Shown piece by piece: positions 1 to 7,805 of a DNA stretch of 48,485 bases. Where the stretch lies: positions 1 through 48,485 of the forward strand of contig NZ_JADF01000023.1 in the NCBI RefSeq assembly GCF_000518245.1. The letters are read 5' to 3'. Each line of letters starts with the position of its first letter. The stretch's first letter is position 1. The DNA comes from Brachyspira alvinipulli ATCC 51933. GTDB lineage: Bacteria > Spirochaetota > Brachyspiria > Brachyspirales > Brachyspiraceae. The notes beneath the pieces were generated by a model. That model did not search any database and was not told the DNA's origin. It worked only from the letters and a program-made list of their open reading frames with translations. The translations under genes were made by a program, and so were the position numbers.

Positions 1-393
1 TGTGTAAACTTCCCAATTAATAACTATATATAAAAAAGCTATGTATATTGTTTTGCTTATATATTTGTTTTTTAGATTGTATATTTCTGTTTGATATTTT
101 TTTATAGCCTCCTGATAATTAAACTGTTTTTCAGTAGGTACTTTTATATTTAAATTATTAAGCAGTTTTTCTTCATTTATTTCTTCGCTGCTTAATATTT
201 CTTTTTTTACTTCTTTTATTTTATTGTCAAAATTAGAATTAATATTGAACTGATGCCCGTCTTTATGCTTAGCTTCAATATTAATATCTTTCATCTTGTC
301 TTTAACATTTCCAAAAATATAATAAAGAAACCTTAAAAATAAAATAAAAGCTAGAAACCCTGCCATTATTGAAATAAAAGTGTATAAATCCAT
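1..393 (-). CDS. Putative GTA lysis-module membrane protein (holin-like), 3' end outside window
   Basis: An open frame of 131 codons starts at 393 on the minus strand and is still open at base 1, so the C-terminus is missing. An AGGA box precedes the ATG. Residues about 4-30 form one hydrophobic membrane segment (Phe/Leu/Ile-rich), followed by a charged, Lys/Glu-rich, probably coiled-coil region; another hydrophobic stretch begins near residue 120 (IAFLYIVIN). It lies 13 bases after the endolysin stop, the usual place for a holin or spanin-type protein. The holin role is inferred from position and topology only; no family signature was recognised. Confidence 0.6.
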   Translation of the reverse strand, partial: MDLYTFISIMAGFLAFILFLRFLYYIFGNVKDKMKDINIEAKHKDGHQFNINSNFDNKIKEVKKEILSSEEINEEKLLNNLNIKVPTEKQFNYQEAIKKYQTEIYNLKNKYISKTIYIAFLYIVINWEVYT

Positions 394-406
394 TTTAATC
401 CTTTTT

Positions 407-1001
407 TTAGCTTTCTAATATTTTTAGTATTCTCTCAAATCTTTTCTGTCTGTCAGCTAAACCATTGTAACCGCCGTTTATGAGTTTAGTTACCGTTTTC
501 ACATCTCCTAATTTAGCATATAATCCGCATTCCTTTTCTCTCCAAAAAAGTAATGCTATTTCTATTGCTGTGTTAGGTTCTTTTGCTAAATCCTGATTAT
601 TAACTAAATCAGCATGTATTTTTTTTGCCGTAGTAATTATAATTATTTTTTCCTGTAAGCTGAATAATTCCTCTTCCTCTGTATTTGTATCCTTCATCTT
701 TAGCATTACCTAATCTTCCGCCGTAAACAAAATCGCCTATTGCTTTAGCTCCTTCATTACATAATCTTTTAGCATTTTCTAAAGTGCCTACTCTTTTTTT
801 AAAAACTTCAAAAAGTCTTTTAGGGCTATAATTAAAACTCTCTTCAAGTCTTTTATAATCATTGCTTTCATGTGTAGTCTGTGCCAAGAACATTGCTTTT
901 TCATTTGCGTCTGTGATGGCATATTTATTAAAAGCATTATTCAAAGGCTCTAGCCATTTTTCATCTATTCCGATTTTTAATATTTTTTCTTTATTTATCA
1001 T
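407..1001 (-). pseudogene. GTA endolysin, GH19 (chitinase/lysozyme-like) family, split by a frameshift at an A8 tract
   Basis: The protein would cut peptidoglycan to release GTA particles. The first part (from 1001, MINKEKIL) has the GH19-type HES (catalytic Glu region), an FNYSPKRL stretch and YRGRGIIQLTGKNNY, then hits a stop near 609 after GKKNTC. The second part in another frame continues the same domain (KKIHADLVNNQDLA, INGGYNGLADRQKR) to a stop at 407. The join is a run of eight A (minus strand, about 622-629); seven A would give one continuous GKKIHADL frame of about 198 residues. It could be a pseudogene, a slippage-dependent gene or a sequencing error. It sits between a fibre-associated gene and a holin-like gene. 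A 22-codon in-frame extension upstream (from GTG at 1067) is encoded by a palindromic repeat. Confidence 0.85.
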
Positions 1002-1075
1002 ATTATTGCTATGTTCGCCTCGCCTAAAAGTTCCGAGTAATTTTATTACTCGGAGGCTTCGGCTCACTTCCTCCT
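1002..1075 (-). repeat. Intercistronic palindromic unit, copy II-a (variable stem)
   Basis: The unit lies directly after the stop of the upstream gene. It begins with an AGGAGG box, carries GAGCCGAAGCC, a 9-bp perfect stem (1033-1041 with 1045-1053, CCGAGTAAT), and ends GGCGAGGCGAACATAGCAAT just before the endolysin ATG. The Shine-Dalgarno box is therefore about 70 nt from that ATG, with the hairpin between. The same flanks recur at 1616-1689, 20062-20127 and 30135-30204 with different stems. In this copy the unit is open in frame with the endolysin from GTG 1067 (22 codons). Confidence 0.8.
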
Positions 1076-1615
1076 TTAACTTTGTTTTGGGTATTCTTGT
1101 TTTATTATGTCTATTTCTGTATTTATGGCATCAAGAATTGCTTTATCCTCATCAGATAAACTGTCTTTATTTTTATTTAAAAAGTTTCTCATTAATTCTA
1201 TTACTTGCTTATCTGTTTTATTATTGTATTCTTTTTCACGTTCAGCATTCATAATTGTATTATATTCTTCTTTAGTAATTAAACTGTCATTTAGTTTTTC
1301 TTCTGCTGTTTTTTCTACTATTTCGTTGTTAACGATTTTTTGAGTTTTCTCTATTGTTTGAATAACATCATTGATTAAAACTTCATTTTCTTTTAATATT
1401 ATTAATCCTTTTTCAATAGCTTCTTTATTTGAAAGTATTTTGTCATTAACAACACGATTTAAATTAAGTCCTTTATAGTAATAATCTTTTTTCTCTTCTA
1501 TCCTATAATTAGATTTATAAATACTTTTCTCTTTTATCTTTTCTTTATCATCAATTTTTATCATCTCTACAATGACATTATTTTCATCAATCAATACATA
1601 TTCTTTTTTGTTCAT
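1076..1615 (-). CDS. GTA tail-fibre-associated protein (fibre assembly-like), hypothetical
   Basis: 179 residues from ATG 1615 (MNKKEYVLIDENNVIVEM). The protein is soluble, strongly charged and probably helical in its C-terminal half (Lys/Glu-rich, NFLNKNKDSLSDEDKAILDA). An N-terminal short beta segment and a helical, charged tail are common in fibre assembly chaperones, and the gene sits directly after a tail fibre gene and before the endolysin. A longer form starting at ATG 1681 (MRTSLIGNKL...) is possible: it has a close GGAGG but its first 22 codons are encoded by a palindromic repeat. No catalytic motif is visible and the assembly role is inferred from context. Confidence 0.65.
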   Translation of the reverse strand: MNKKEYVLIDENNVIVEMIKIDDKEKIKEKSIYKSNYRIEEKKDYYYKGLNLNRVVNDKILSNKEAIEKGLIILKENEVLINDVIQTIEKTQKIVNNEIVEKTAEEKLNDSLITKEEYNTIMNAEREKEYNNKTDKQVIELMRNFLNKNKDSLSDEDKAILDAINTEIDIIKQEYPKQS

Positions 1616-1689
1616 TGTTGTTATATTCGAACTCGCCAAATATATAATCGGTAATTTATTACCGATTAGGCTCGTTCTCATTTTCCTCC
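1616..1689 (-). repeat. Intercistronic palindromic unit, copy II-b (variable stem, in-frame 22-codon leader)
   Basis: GGAGG (1685-1689) is followed by ATGAGAACGAGCC, a 10-bp perfect stem (1645-1654 with 1659-1668, TAATCGGTAA), then GGCGAG and ATATAACAACA, then the ATG at 1615. The layout is the same as copy II-a, including the distance of 66 nt (22 codons, no stop) from the first start codon to the gene's own ATG, but the stem sequence is unrelated. Confidence 0.8.
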
Positions 1690-1720
1690 ATTTATTGTTA
1701 TATTTTCTATAATCTGATAA

Positions 1721-1900
1721 TCAATACTCCAAGCTGTCAGTTGTTTTTGTGTAATAAAATGCAGGGTTTAATCCTTTTCTAAGTGTTTCAGGAGCAGTAT
1801 TGTAATATAATTTTTTTTGTACTCAATATATGAACGAATTGGGAATTATATATATCATAAGTAGAACGAGGGGCTACAATTACAGTATTATTATTTGCCT
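1721..1900 (-). pseudogene. Frameshifted C-terminal remnant of the tail fibre gene
   Basis: Beyond the stop of the 576-residue fibre gene, protein-like sequence continues in other frames: YVAIYEWYSILEANNN and VIVAPRSTYDIYNSQF in one frame, then after an A8 run (1811-1818 as T8 on plus) LYYNTAPETLRKG and LNPAFYYTKTTDSLEY ending in TGA at 1721. Two frameshifts therefore separate the fibre body from an original C-terminus of about 60 residues. A YYYN motif also occurs near the end of the intact part (TYYYNADSGKKPIYY), suggesting repeated C-terminal modules. Confidence 0.6.
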
Positions 1901-3631
1901 CTAATATAGAGTACCATTCATATATAGCAACATATCAATTTCCCATTCATTACTATCTGTATTTAATATCTCATTTTTTTGAAATTGTTTTTCAAAAGCA
2001 CGGTAATAAATAGGCTTTTTCCCACTATCAGCATTATAATAATAGGTCCCAGTCGGATGTTCCTCTCCGTCTGCTATTATGTCTAATTTATCAAGCCGTT
2101 CTGTTAAAGCCTCACCTAATTGCTGAACATTAGTAACTGCCGCAGTAGTAAGATCTACAGTAGAGTTTTTATCAGGTGTTAAATTAAGTGTAAATACATC
2201 ATCAGTGTTTATTGTGCTTCCGTCCTGATATGCTATAACTAAATCAACCGCATTTTTATAAGAGGCATTTAGCATAAAATAGTATTTTACCGCTTTGCCC
2301 GTGCTTGATGTAATTTGAGTTGTATTTACATAGCTTCCAGTCGAAACTAAATTAAAATAGTCATTTAGAGTTGCTATAAAGCTGCATAACGATGTAGTAG
2401 CTGAAGAATCGGTACCTGTGCCTGTTAAAGTGCCAACTAATTTAACAAAACCATTATTATTTTGAAGATTTAAGTATGATAAATAATTAGTAGCAAAATT
2501 TTCTCCTGCTCCTACAAAATATGTATCAATAGAATGAAACTGCCTATTTTTTATAGTTAATGTAATATTATATGTACTACCTGTATCAAAATCAGTATTA
2601 TCTGTTTTTGATATAAATATAATTTTATTTCCGTTTAAATCAATATTGTTACCTGCTGTTAGACTGCCTTGTTTGTCAGATTTTAATTTCTCTATTGCTT
2701 TTTGAACCGTATTTGTATTGTTTCCAAAGCCTGAATTAGTATCATCATAAAAAGTATTTGAAGCTTTATTTAAATAATTTATTTTTTGGAATTGTAATAA
2801 TTCATCAAAAGTATAATTCTCAGAAGTAACTAAAACCAAATAACAAAAGTCATCTTTTAATATTATTTGATTTTTATAAACTTTTTTTATATTATCATTC
2901 CATTCTATGATTTCCTCAATAGGTTTTAATACATCATTTAAATTAGTAGCTTCTTCATAAGTAAAATCACTCTGTACAGTAAAGAAATTATTATTATATT
3001 CAACTAAATCATTTATTTTATATTCAGTATTTAATTCTATTTTTTTGAATGGTGTTATTAAATTACAATTATTTATTAAATAATAATCTGTATCATCGCT
3101 TGTAAAATCTTTAAAAACTCTATAAAGATAGCCGTTATATTTTATAATGTCATTGATTTTATAATCCGTATCCTCATAAAAATTTTTAATCGGAGCATTA
3201 ACATCAATAACATTTAATTTCTTAGCAATCTCATCAAACATAAATGCTGAAAAAGTAGAGCTGTAAGTTGTGATTGTGTATTTAAAATTTTTATTTAAAT
3301 CAGCAGACGGAAAGAAAATTATACTTTTGAAATTAATATCATTTTTTACTAAATATATTTCATTATCTTTAACATCTACGCTTTTTAAATTCTCTAATTG
3401 TTCAAGAAGTACAGGATATACTTTTATATCATCAATTAAAAACTCCATTTCTTCTAAAGCTCCATCAACAGCATATCCAATATCTGCACAGAATAACCTT
3501 TGTCCTTCAAAAATTTTTACTTGTACATTATTTTTATTAAGTTCAAGTTCTCCTTTAATTGTATCAAGTTCAAAAGTATTTTCACTTATTTTATATTTAA
3601 AAGGCGCTTGTATATTATTCTCATTTAACAT
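1901..3631 (-). CDS. GTA tail fibre / receptor-binding-like protein
   Basis: 576 residues starting MLNENNIQAPFKYK after an AAGGA box. The N-terminal third is rich in short beta segments with repeated motifs (DTDYKINDIIKYNGYLYRVFKD and a second NTEYKINDLVEYNNNFFTV), resembling small carbohydrate-binding or fibre modules. The middle has a Gly/Asn-rich linker (SGFGNNTNTVQKAIEKLKSDKQGSLTAGNNIDLNGN), a classic fibre shaft signature. The C-terminal region is Thr/Ser/Gly-rich beta sequence. It lies between a hypothetical tail protein and a fibre-associated gene, all minus strand. The stop at 1901 appears to result from a frameshift, since related sequence continues downstream. The fibre role is inferred from composition and order. 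Confidence 0.7.
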   Translation of the reverse strand: MLNENNIQAPFKYKISENTFELDTIKGELELNKNNVQVKIFEGQRLFCADIGYAVDGALEEMEFLIDDIKVYPVLLEQLENLKSVDVKDNEIYLVKNDINFKSIIFFPSADLNKNFKYTITTYSSTFSAFMFDEIAKKLNVIDVNAPIKNFYEDTDYKINDIIKYNGYLYRVFKDFTSDDTDYYLINNCNLITPFKKIELNTEYKINDLVEYNNNFFTVQSDFTYEEATNLNDVLKPIEEIIEWNDNIKKVYKNQIILKDDFCYLVLVTSENYTFDELLQFQKINYLNKASNTFYDDTNSGFGNNTNTVQKAIEKLKSDKQGSLTAGNNIDLNGNKIIFISKTDNTDFDTGSTYNITLTIKNRQFHSIDTYFVGAGENFATNYLSYLNLQNNNGFVKLVGTLTGTGTDSSATTSLCSFIATLNDYFNLVSTGSYVNTTQITSSTGKAVKYYFMLNASYKNAVDLVIAYQDGSTINTDDVFTLNLTPDKNSTVDLTTAAVTNVQQLGEALTERLDKLDIIADGEEHPTGTYYYNADSGKKPIYYRAFEKQFQKNEILNTDSNEWEIDMLLYMNGTLY

Positions 3632-3761
3632 ATTATATTTTCCTTGTAAAATTATATTTGTACTTTTTTATGTTGCTTTTTCAAAAATAATGATTAAAAA
3701 AGTAAACTATAAGAGGTTTTGTTTTTTTATAAATGTATTATAATAGTATAAATGGTGTGTA

Positions 3762-4115
3762 ATGATAAAAAAAGTTATTTTAATTATATTGTCTTCTATT
3801 ATGTTGATATCATGTTATCAATCATCTAATGGTAAATATAATCCAATTGTATTACCTACTCCAGATCCTAATATAAATGGCGAGTATGTAAAATATGATC
3901 CTATGGATATTGTAATATATGCATTTGGAGAATATGATACATATAAAGAATATTTTGTCTCTTCTCATAAAATAACAGAATACAAATGGAAGAAAGAAGG
4001 TGAAAAATATTATCATAGAGTATTTAATGCAAATGAAGGATGGAGACAATTTAATTTAGTATATATAGATGCCAATACTATAATGATAGATGGTGTTAGA
4101 TATATTAAAAAATAG
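3762..4115 (+). CDS. Small lipoprotein, antisense cargo gene within the GTA tail block
   Basis: 117 residues, the only plus-strand gene in the tail-tip block. It has a lysine-led hydrophobic signal and lipobox (MLISC, Cys at about residue 18), so it is probably a lipoprotein. The remainder is a small Tyr-rich domain (EKYYHRVFNANEGWRQFNLVY) with no family recognised. A TATAAT-like -10 lies just upstream (about 3737-3742), giving it its own promoter. Its stop is only 4 bases from the stop of the convergent gene. Position and orientation match a moron-type cargo gene; the function is unknown. Confidence 0.75.
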   Translation: MIKKVILIILSSIMLISCYQSSNGKYNPIVLPTPDPNINGEYVKYDPMDIVIYAFGEYDTYKEYFVSSHKITEYKWKKEGEKYYHRVFNANEGWRQFNLVYIDANTIMIDGVRYIKK

Positions 4116-4119
4116 ATAG

Positions 4120-4983
4120 CTAGTTTTCCGTATATTCTGTGAAAAAACTGTAAACTATAGTAGGGGAGCTTGGCTCTTTTAAAACAACTTCTATACTTGC
4201 ACTTCCATTTTTTGGAGTGAAATTATATAAATAGAAGTCTACTGATAAAGCACCAATTGATACAAATACATCTCTCATAAATATATTATTTTTATTAGGA
4301 GTGCTTATATTTATAGTATGTTTTGAGGTTACTCCTCCTGTTCTTCTATAAGATCCTGAATAAAATTGTCTGTATACCTGTTTATTATTATATTTATAAG
4401 GCATTTTGACAGCTTCATTTTTATTTTGAATATTAGATTCTGATAAGTTATTTCCGTCTCCTATTTTTTCATAAATATCTTTTATATAATTATTTATTTG
4501 TTCTATATATGACGGTACTCCTGTAGTTCTTTTAAACATTTCATTTAATACAGCACTTGTTATAGAAGTTGTTATATAGCGTCCGTTTATTATTCTAAAT
4601 TTCTTACCAGCATAAGATGAATGCAGAAAATAAGTGCCTCTAAGCCCATCTTTATTGAACCAAAATACTTGATTCTCTTTAGGCATATACTTATCATTTC
4701 CAAGTTCGCCTATAACATTTTGCAGATCCATTATTTTTTGATTATTATCCGGATCTATTACAGCAAAATTACCGTCATTTAAAAATGATAATGATGTAGT
4801 TAAAAGTCCTGTACTTACAGCTACATATCCTGCATTAACAAAAGGTTCTGAAGCTGGTATTTCAAAATCTAAATTCTGAACTATCTGCAAAGCATTCTCA
4901 TCAGTAAATGGATTATATGTATTTGAAAGTCCGAAATAATTTAATATAGTGCCTTTCTCACTTGATACTATTATATTGCTCAT
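4120..4983 (-). CDS. GTA tail-tip protein, about 32 kDa (possibly VSH-1 Hvp32)
   Basis: 287 residues from ATG 4983 (MSNIIVSSEKG). No catalytic motif was recognised. The sequence alternates beta-type stretches with a central helical Asn-rich segment (EQINNYIKDIYEKIGDGNNLSES); the last 100 residues look like a beta-sandwich. It follows the hub gene by 15 bases and precedes the fibre gene, so it probably belongs to the tail tip or fibre attachment. The predicted mass of about 32 kDa would suit the VSH-1 protein named Hvp32; that match is inference from size and order. Confidence 0.65.
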   Translation of the reverse strand: MSNIIVSSEKGTILNYFGLSNTYNPFTDENALQIVQNLDFEIPASEPFVNAGYVAVSTGLLTTSLSFLNDGNFAVIDPDNNQKIMDLQNVIGELGNDKYMPKENQVFWFNKDGLRGTYFLHSSYAGKKFRIINGRYITTSITSAVLNEMFKRTTGVPSYIEQINNYIKDIYEKIGDGNNLSESNIQNKNEAVKMPYKYNNKQVYRQFYSGSYRRTGGVTSKHTINISTPNKNNIFMRDVFVSIGALSVDFYLYNFTPKNGSASIEVVLKEPSSPTIVYSFFTEYTEN

Positions 4984-4998
4984 ACGTTTTTTTATCTC

Positions 4999-6558
4999 CT
5001 AAATATTTGAACTTAATAATTGCTCTAAATTTTTTCTTCTCTCTTCCTGTTCATATAAATAATTAGTGAGTTTAACATTCATTTTTGCAAGTTCTAAATT
5101 TATATTTAAAGCATTATTATCAAATTTATAATCAATAGTGCGTACATTCATATTCACTATCCTTGAGCCTACATCAAAAAAGCATATAAATTTTTCATAT
5201 AAAATATTTCCTCTCTCAGATGTTATTATTATATCTCTTTTATCATATCCCTTTACATCAAATACTCCAAATCCATTTATACAATACTTCCTTTGCAAAT
5301 TATTTTTATCTTCTATTTGAAATACTGATGATATATTATTATTACCCTCTCCGTCAGAAAAGAATATTACTATCTTAGTTATATTATATGACTGATTGCA
5401 AATTTCTTTATAATATCTGTCTATATCAGTAAGTGCTACGGAATACTGCTGTTTGTAGCTTGGGTATTTTCTGTATTCTATTTCATTATCAATATCAATG
5501 ATATCAGAAGAATAAAGTTCATTTAATCTGCTTTCGGTAATTGTAAACTCATTAAAATCTATTACCTGATAAAAATTATTAACAGGTTTTAGTATGCATT
5601 CTACACATTCATTTATATAAATATCCTGTTTCTTAGTATCAAGGCTTTTTATTTTTACAGTTTCTTTTTTTACTTGATTGGTTAAAAATTGATAAGCAAA
5701 TTCATAAGCTAAGTCATAAGTTTCCAATTTGTAGCCTAATTCAAAAATATCAGTTTTTATTCCTATTTCTTTTTCTAATGGTATAGGCGGATATAATTCA
5801 TCAGCTCCTACTATCTTTGGAAGAGTTCTGTATACTTCTTCTTCATTCCCTTCATCATCCGTAATTGTTTCTTTCATTTTTATAATATATCTGCTTACCA
5901 AATTGTCGGAGTCTACTTCATATTCGCTTTCTGCAAAATGATTGTTATGCCAATTTAATTTTTTATTTGGAACATCTAAAAATTCTTTAAAATAAAAATT
6001 GCTGTCAAAGTCTACTCCCCAGCACCAAGTACCGGATAAGTTTTCTTCTACTTCATCCAATATATCAGATATGTTTCTTCCGTTGAAAGACATTGTTATT
6101 TGCTTATTATTATTAAGATTAATATTTTTTAAATCAAATATTATCCCCATTTCTTTTATTTTTTCTTCTAGTGATAATACAATATCCAAAGCTCCCATTG
6201 TTGATTCTAATATTAAATTTCCCTGTATATATTGATGAAGAAGTTTTCCCCAAATAGGTATTATTGTTAAATTAAGTCCGGCATCATCTATACTCTCTAC
6301 ATATCCTGCAAATCTTTTTTGCCCATGAAGATAATATTCAACTTTATCATTAATATTAAAATAGTTTACCGGAATATTAAAACTTATGCTTCCGGTATCT
6401 CCTCCTCTTTTATTAACTTTAAACTCGTACGAAGAATAATTTTCTATATAGATATTGTCATTAATTTTTATATAACTTCCGCTTTCTTCAAAACTTATAT
6501 ATGGTGCTGGGGGAAGTTTGTATATTTTATCTCTAAGGAAATGATAAGGCATTATCAT
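4999..6558 (-). CDS. GTA baseplate hub / tail-associated protein, about 60 kDa (possibly Hvp60)
   Basis: 519 residues. The start ATG at 6558 overlaps the stop of the upstream gene (ATGA arrangement), with AGAGG in front, so translation is probably coupled. The N-terminal region (residues 30-110) has the beta-rich pattern of gp27-like hub proteins (FKVNKRGGDTGSISFNIPVN, VEYYLHGQKRFAGYVESID), followed by a segment like GRNISDILDEVEENLSGTWCW that recalls hub domains of siphoviruses and Mu-like phages. It follows a distal tail protein gene, the standard Dit-Tal order. Role from fold-like pattern and order; the mass fits the name Hvp60. Confidence 0.7.
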   Translation of the reverse strand: MIMPYHFLRDKIYKLPPAPYISFEESGSYIKINDNIYIENYSSYEFKVNKRGGDTGSISFNIPVNYFNINDKVEYYLHGQKRFAGYVESIDDAGLNLTIIPIWGKLLHQYIQGNLILESTMGALDIVLSLEEKIKEMGIIFDLKNINLNNNKQITMSFNGRNISDILDEVEENLSGTWCWGVDFDSNFYFKEFLDVPNKKLNWHNNHFAESEYEVDSDNLVSRYIIKMKETITDDEGNEEEVYRTLPKIVGADELYPPIPLEKEIGIKTDIFELGYKLETYDLAYEFAYQFLTNQVKKETVKIKSLDTKKQDIYINECVECILKPVNNFYQVIDFNEFTITESRLNELYSSDIIDIDNEIEYRKYPSYKQQYSVALTDIDRYYKEICNQSYNITKIVIFFSDGEGNNNISSVFQIEDKNNLQRKYCINGFGVFDVKGYDKRDIIITSERGNILYEKFICFFDVGSRIVNMNVRTIDYKFDNNALNINLELAKMNVKLTNYLYEQEERRKNLEQLLSSNI

Positions 6559-7337
6559 ATTAAAATACCTCTTCTATATCTTATAGAAGCATTTAGACAA
6601 GTTTGATTGCTTTCTAAATAAAAAACATTGTTTCCTGGGTTTAATTTTGGCTGTATGCCTTTGTAATTATATGATACTCCGTCTATGGTTAAAGATTTTC
6701 CGTTAAAATCGATATTATATACTCCGTTTCTTAATTCGGCATGGCATTGTATTCCAAAATTTTGTCTGTTTGCAAATAAAAATTCAAGTACTCCTCCTAC
6801 AACTAAAAACTCCAAATTAAAATTAATTGGAACAGGTACTAAGCTAAGAGATTTATAATTTATATCCTGTTTGGCATCCTCTGTTATTAATAATTTATAT
6901 TCTTCCTCTCTTTGTCTTAAAAATGTTTTATCTAATGCTTCCAGAGAAATATCTACAACTCCCAAATTATTTATATATTTTATATTGTATCCGCCTACAG
7001 ATTTTATAATATATTCTGATTCATAAATTTCATCATTAAATATGGTTCTTAAAAAATATCTTTTTATACTGCTTGATAAAATCATGCTTGTATATTTTGA
7101 ATATTGTTCTTCTATTTTTACCCAAGTACCTAAATCATTTTTATATTCGTATATTGGAATTCCTATATTAAAAGATCGGCCTGATGATATATCGCCTATT
7201 CCTGTTTTGATACTGCTTTCAATAACTTTGTAATCTGTTTTTATATCGTCTGCCTTTATGTTTTGAGCCATATTGATAATGTCAAAAATTTCTTCTGTAT
7301 ATTTATCTCTTACTACTAATTTAAAATCAAAAGCCAT
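6555..7337 (-). CDS. GTA distal tail (Dit-like) protein
   Basis: 260 residues with a good ribosome site (GGAG) before ATG 7337. The sequence (DISSGRSFNIGIPIYEYKNDLGTWVKIEEQYSKY; C-terminal NFNLEFLVVGG... FNGKSLTIDGVSYNYKGIQPKLNPGNNVFYLES) is all-beta. The C-terminal half, ending in a loop rich in Asn/Gly and short strands, resembles the galectin-like C-terminal domain of distal tail proteins, which join the tail tube to the hub. It is the first gene of this minus-strand block, translationally coupled to the hub gene. It would normally follow a tape measure gene, which here is 21 kb away in the other orientation. Confidence 0.6.
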   Translation of the reverse strand: MAFDFKLVVRDKYTEEIFDIINMAQNIKADDIKTDYKVIESSIKTGIGDISSGRSFNIGIPIYEYKNDLGTWVKIEEQYSKYTSMILSSSIKRYFLRTIFNDEIYESEYIIKSVGGYNIKYINNLGVVDISLEALDKTFLRQREEEYKLLITEDAKQDINYKSLSLVPVPINFNLEFLVVGGVLEFLFANRQNFGIQCHAELRNGVYNIDFNGKSLTIDGVSYNYKGIQPKLNPGNNVFYLESNQTCLNASIRYRRGILI

Positions 7338-7428
7338 AATAATACTCCTATATTATAAGCAAATAATATAAGAAATTATAATTATTATTGTCTTTGAATA
7401 TTATCATAATTTAAAACTTTAATGACAC

Positions 7429-7738
7429 ACCCCGCCCTGCAGTATTTTTTGTTTAATAAAACAATAAAATCTATTTATACATTTTATTTTTATATAAAAA
7501 GCAAGCCCGCCCAAGTTTTAATTAGATTTTGAATTTCTATACCGCACGGTTAATAAATTTTTATATATAGTTATAGTTTTAATTATTAATTAATTTATAT
7601 CTATAATTTTGTTAAACGTGCGGTATAATAAGTAATAATATAAAAAATACTAGGGCGGGTGTTAAAATTCTATTTAAGATGTAAGAAATAAAAAAATAAA
7701 AATTATGAATTTAAGTTAATAAAAATAAAGGGCGGGGT
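7429..7738 (+). repeat. Nested six-motif palindromic element, copy I-1
   Basis: Six GC-rich motifs lie in an otherwise AT-only spacer in mirror order: A CCCGCCC 7431-7437, B CCCGCCC 7506-7512, C CGCACG 7544-7549, C' CGTGCG 7617-7622, B' GGGCGGG 7653-7659, A' GGGCGGG 7730-7736. Steps are 75, 38, 73, 36 and 77. There is no ORF inside. It accounts for the gap between the Dit gene start and the ctp terminator. Copies with the same spacing are at 44441, 46247 and 46921 (and 40236 rearranged). Confidence 0.9.
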
Positions 7739-7759
7739 ATGTTATTAGTGCTAAAAAAT

Positions 7760-7796
7760 AAATAGGCAGCAACATATGAAATATTACTGCCTATTT
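7760..7796 (-). terminator. Intrinsic terminator of ctp
   Basis: A 10-bp stem (AAATAGGCAG with CTGCCTATTT) surrounds an AT loop just after the ctp stop at 7806. On the minus strand it is followed by ATTTATTTTTT. Confidence 0.75.
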
Positions 7797-7805
7797 TCTA
7801 TTTAA

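Noticed and set aside
862-1254. Plus-strand ORF of 130 codons with hydrophobic sequence
   Set aside because: It crosses the palindromic unit and lies antisense to two GTA genes; apparent hydrophobicity comes from antisense of Lys/Asn-rich codons.
7429-7738. Element as an ordinary insertion sequence
   Set aside because: No transposase ORF and no clear target duplication can be seen; at most a miniature non-autonomous element.
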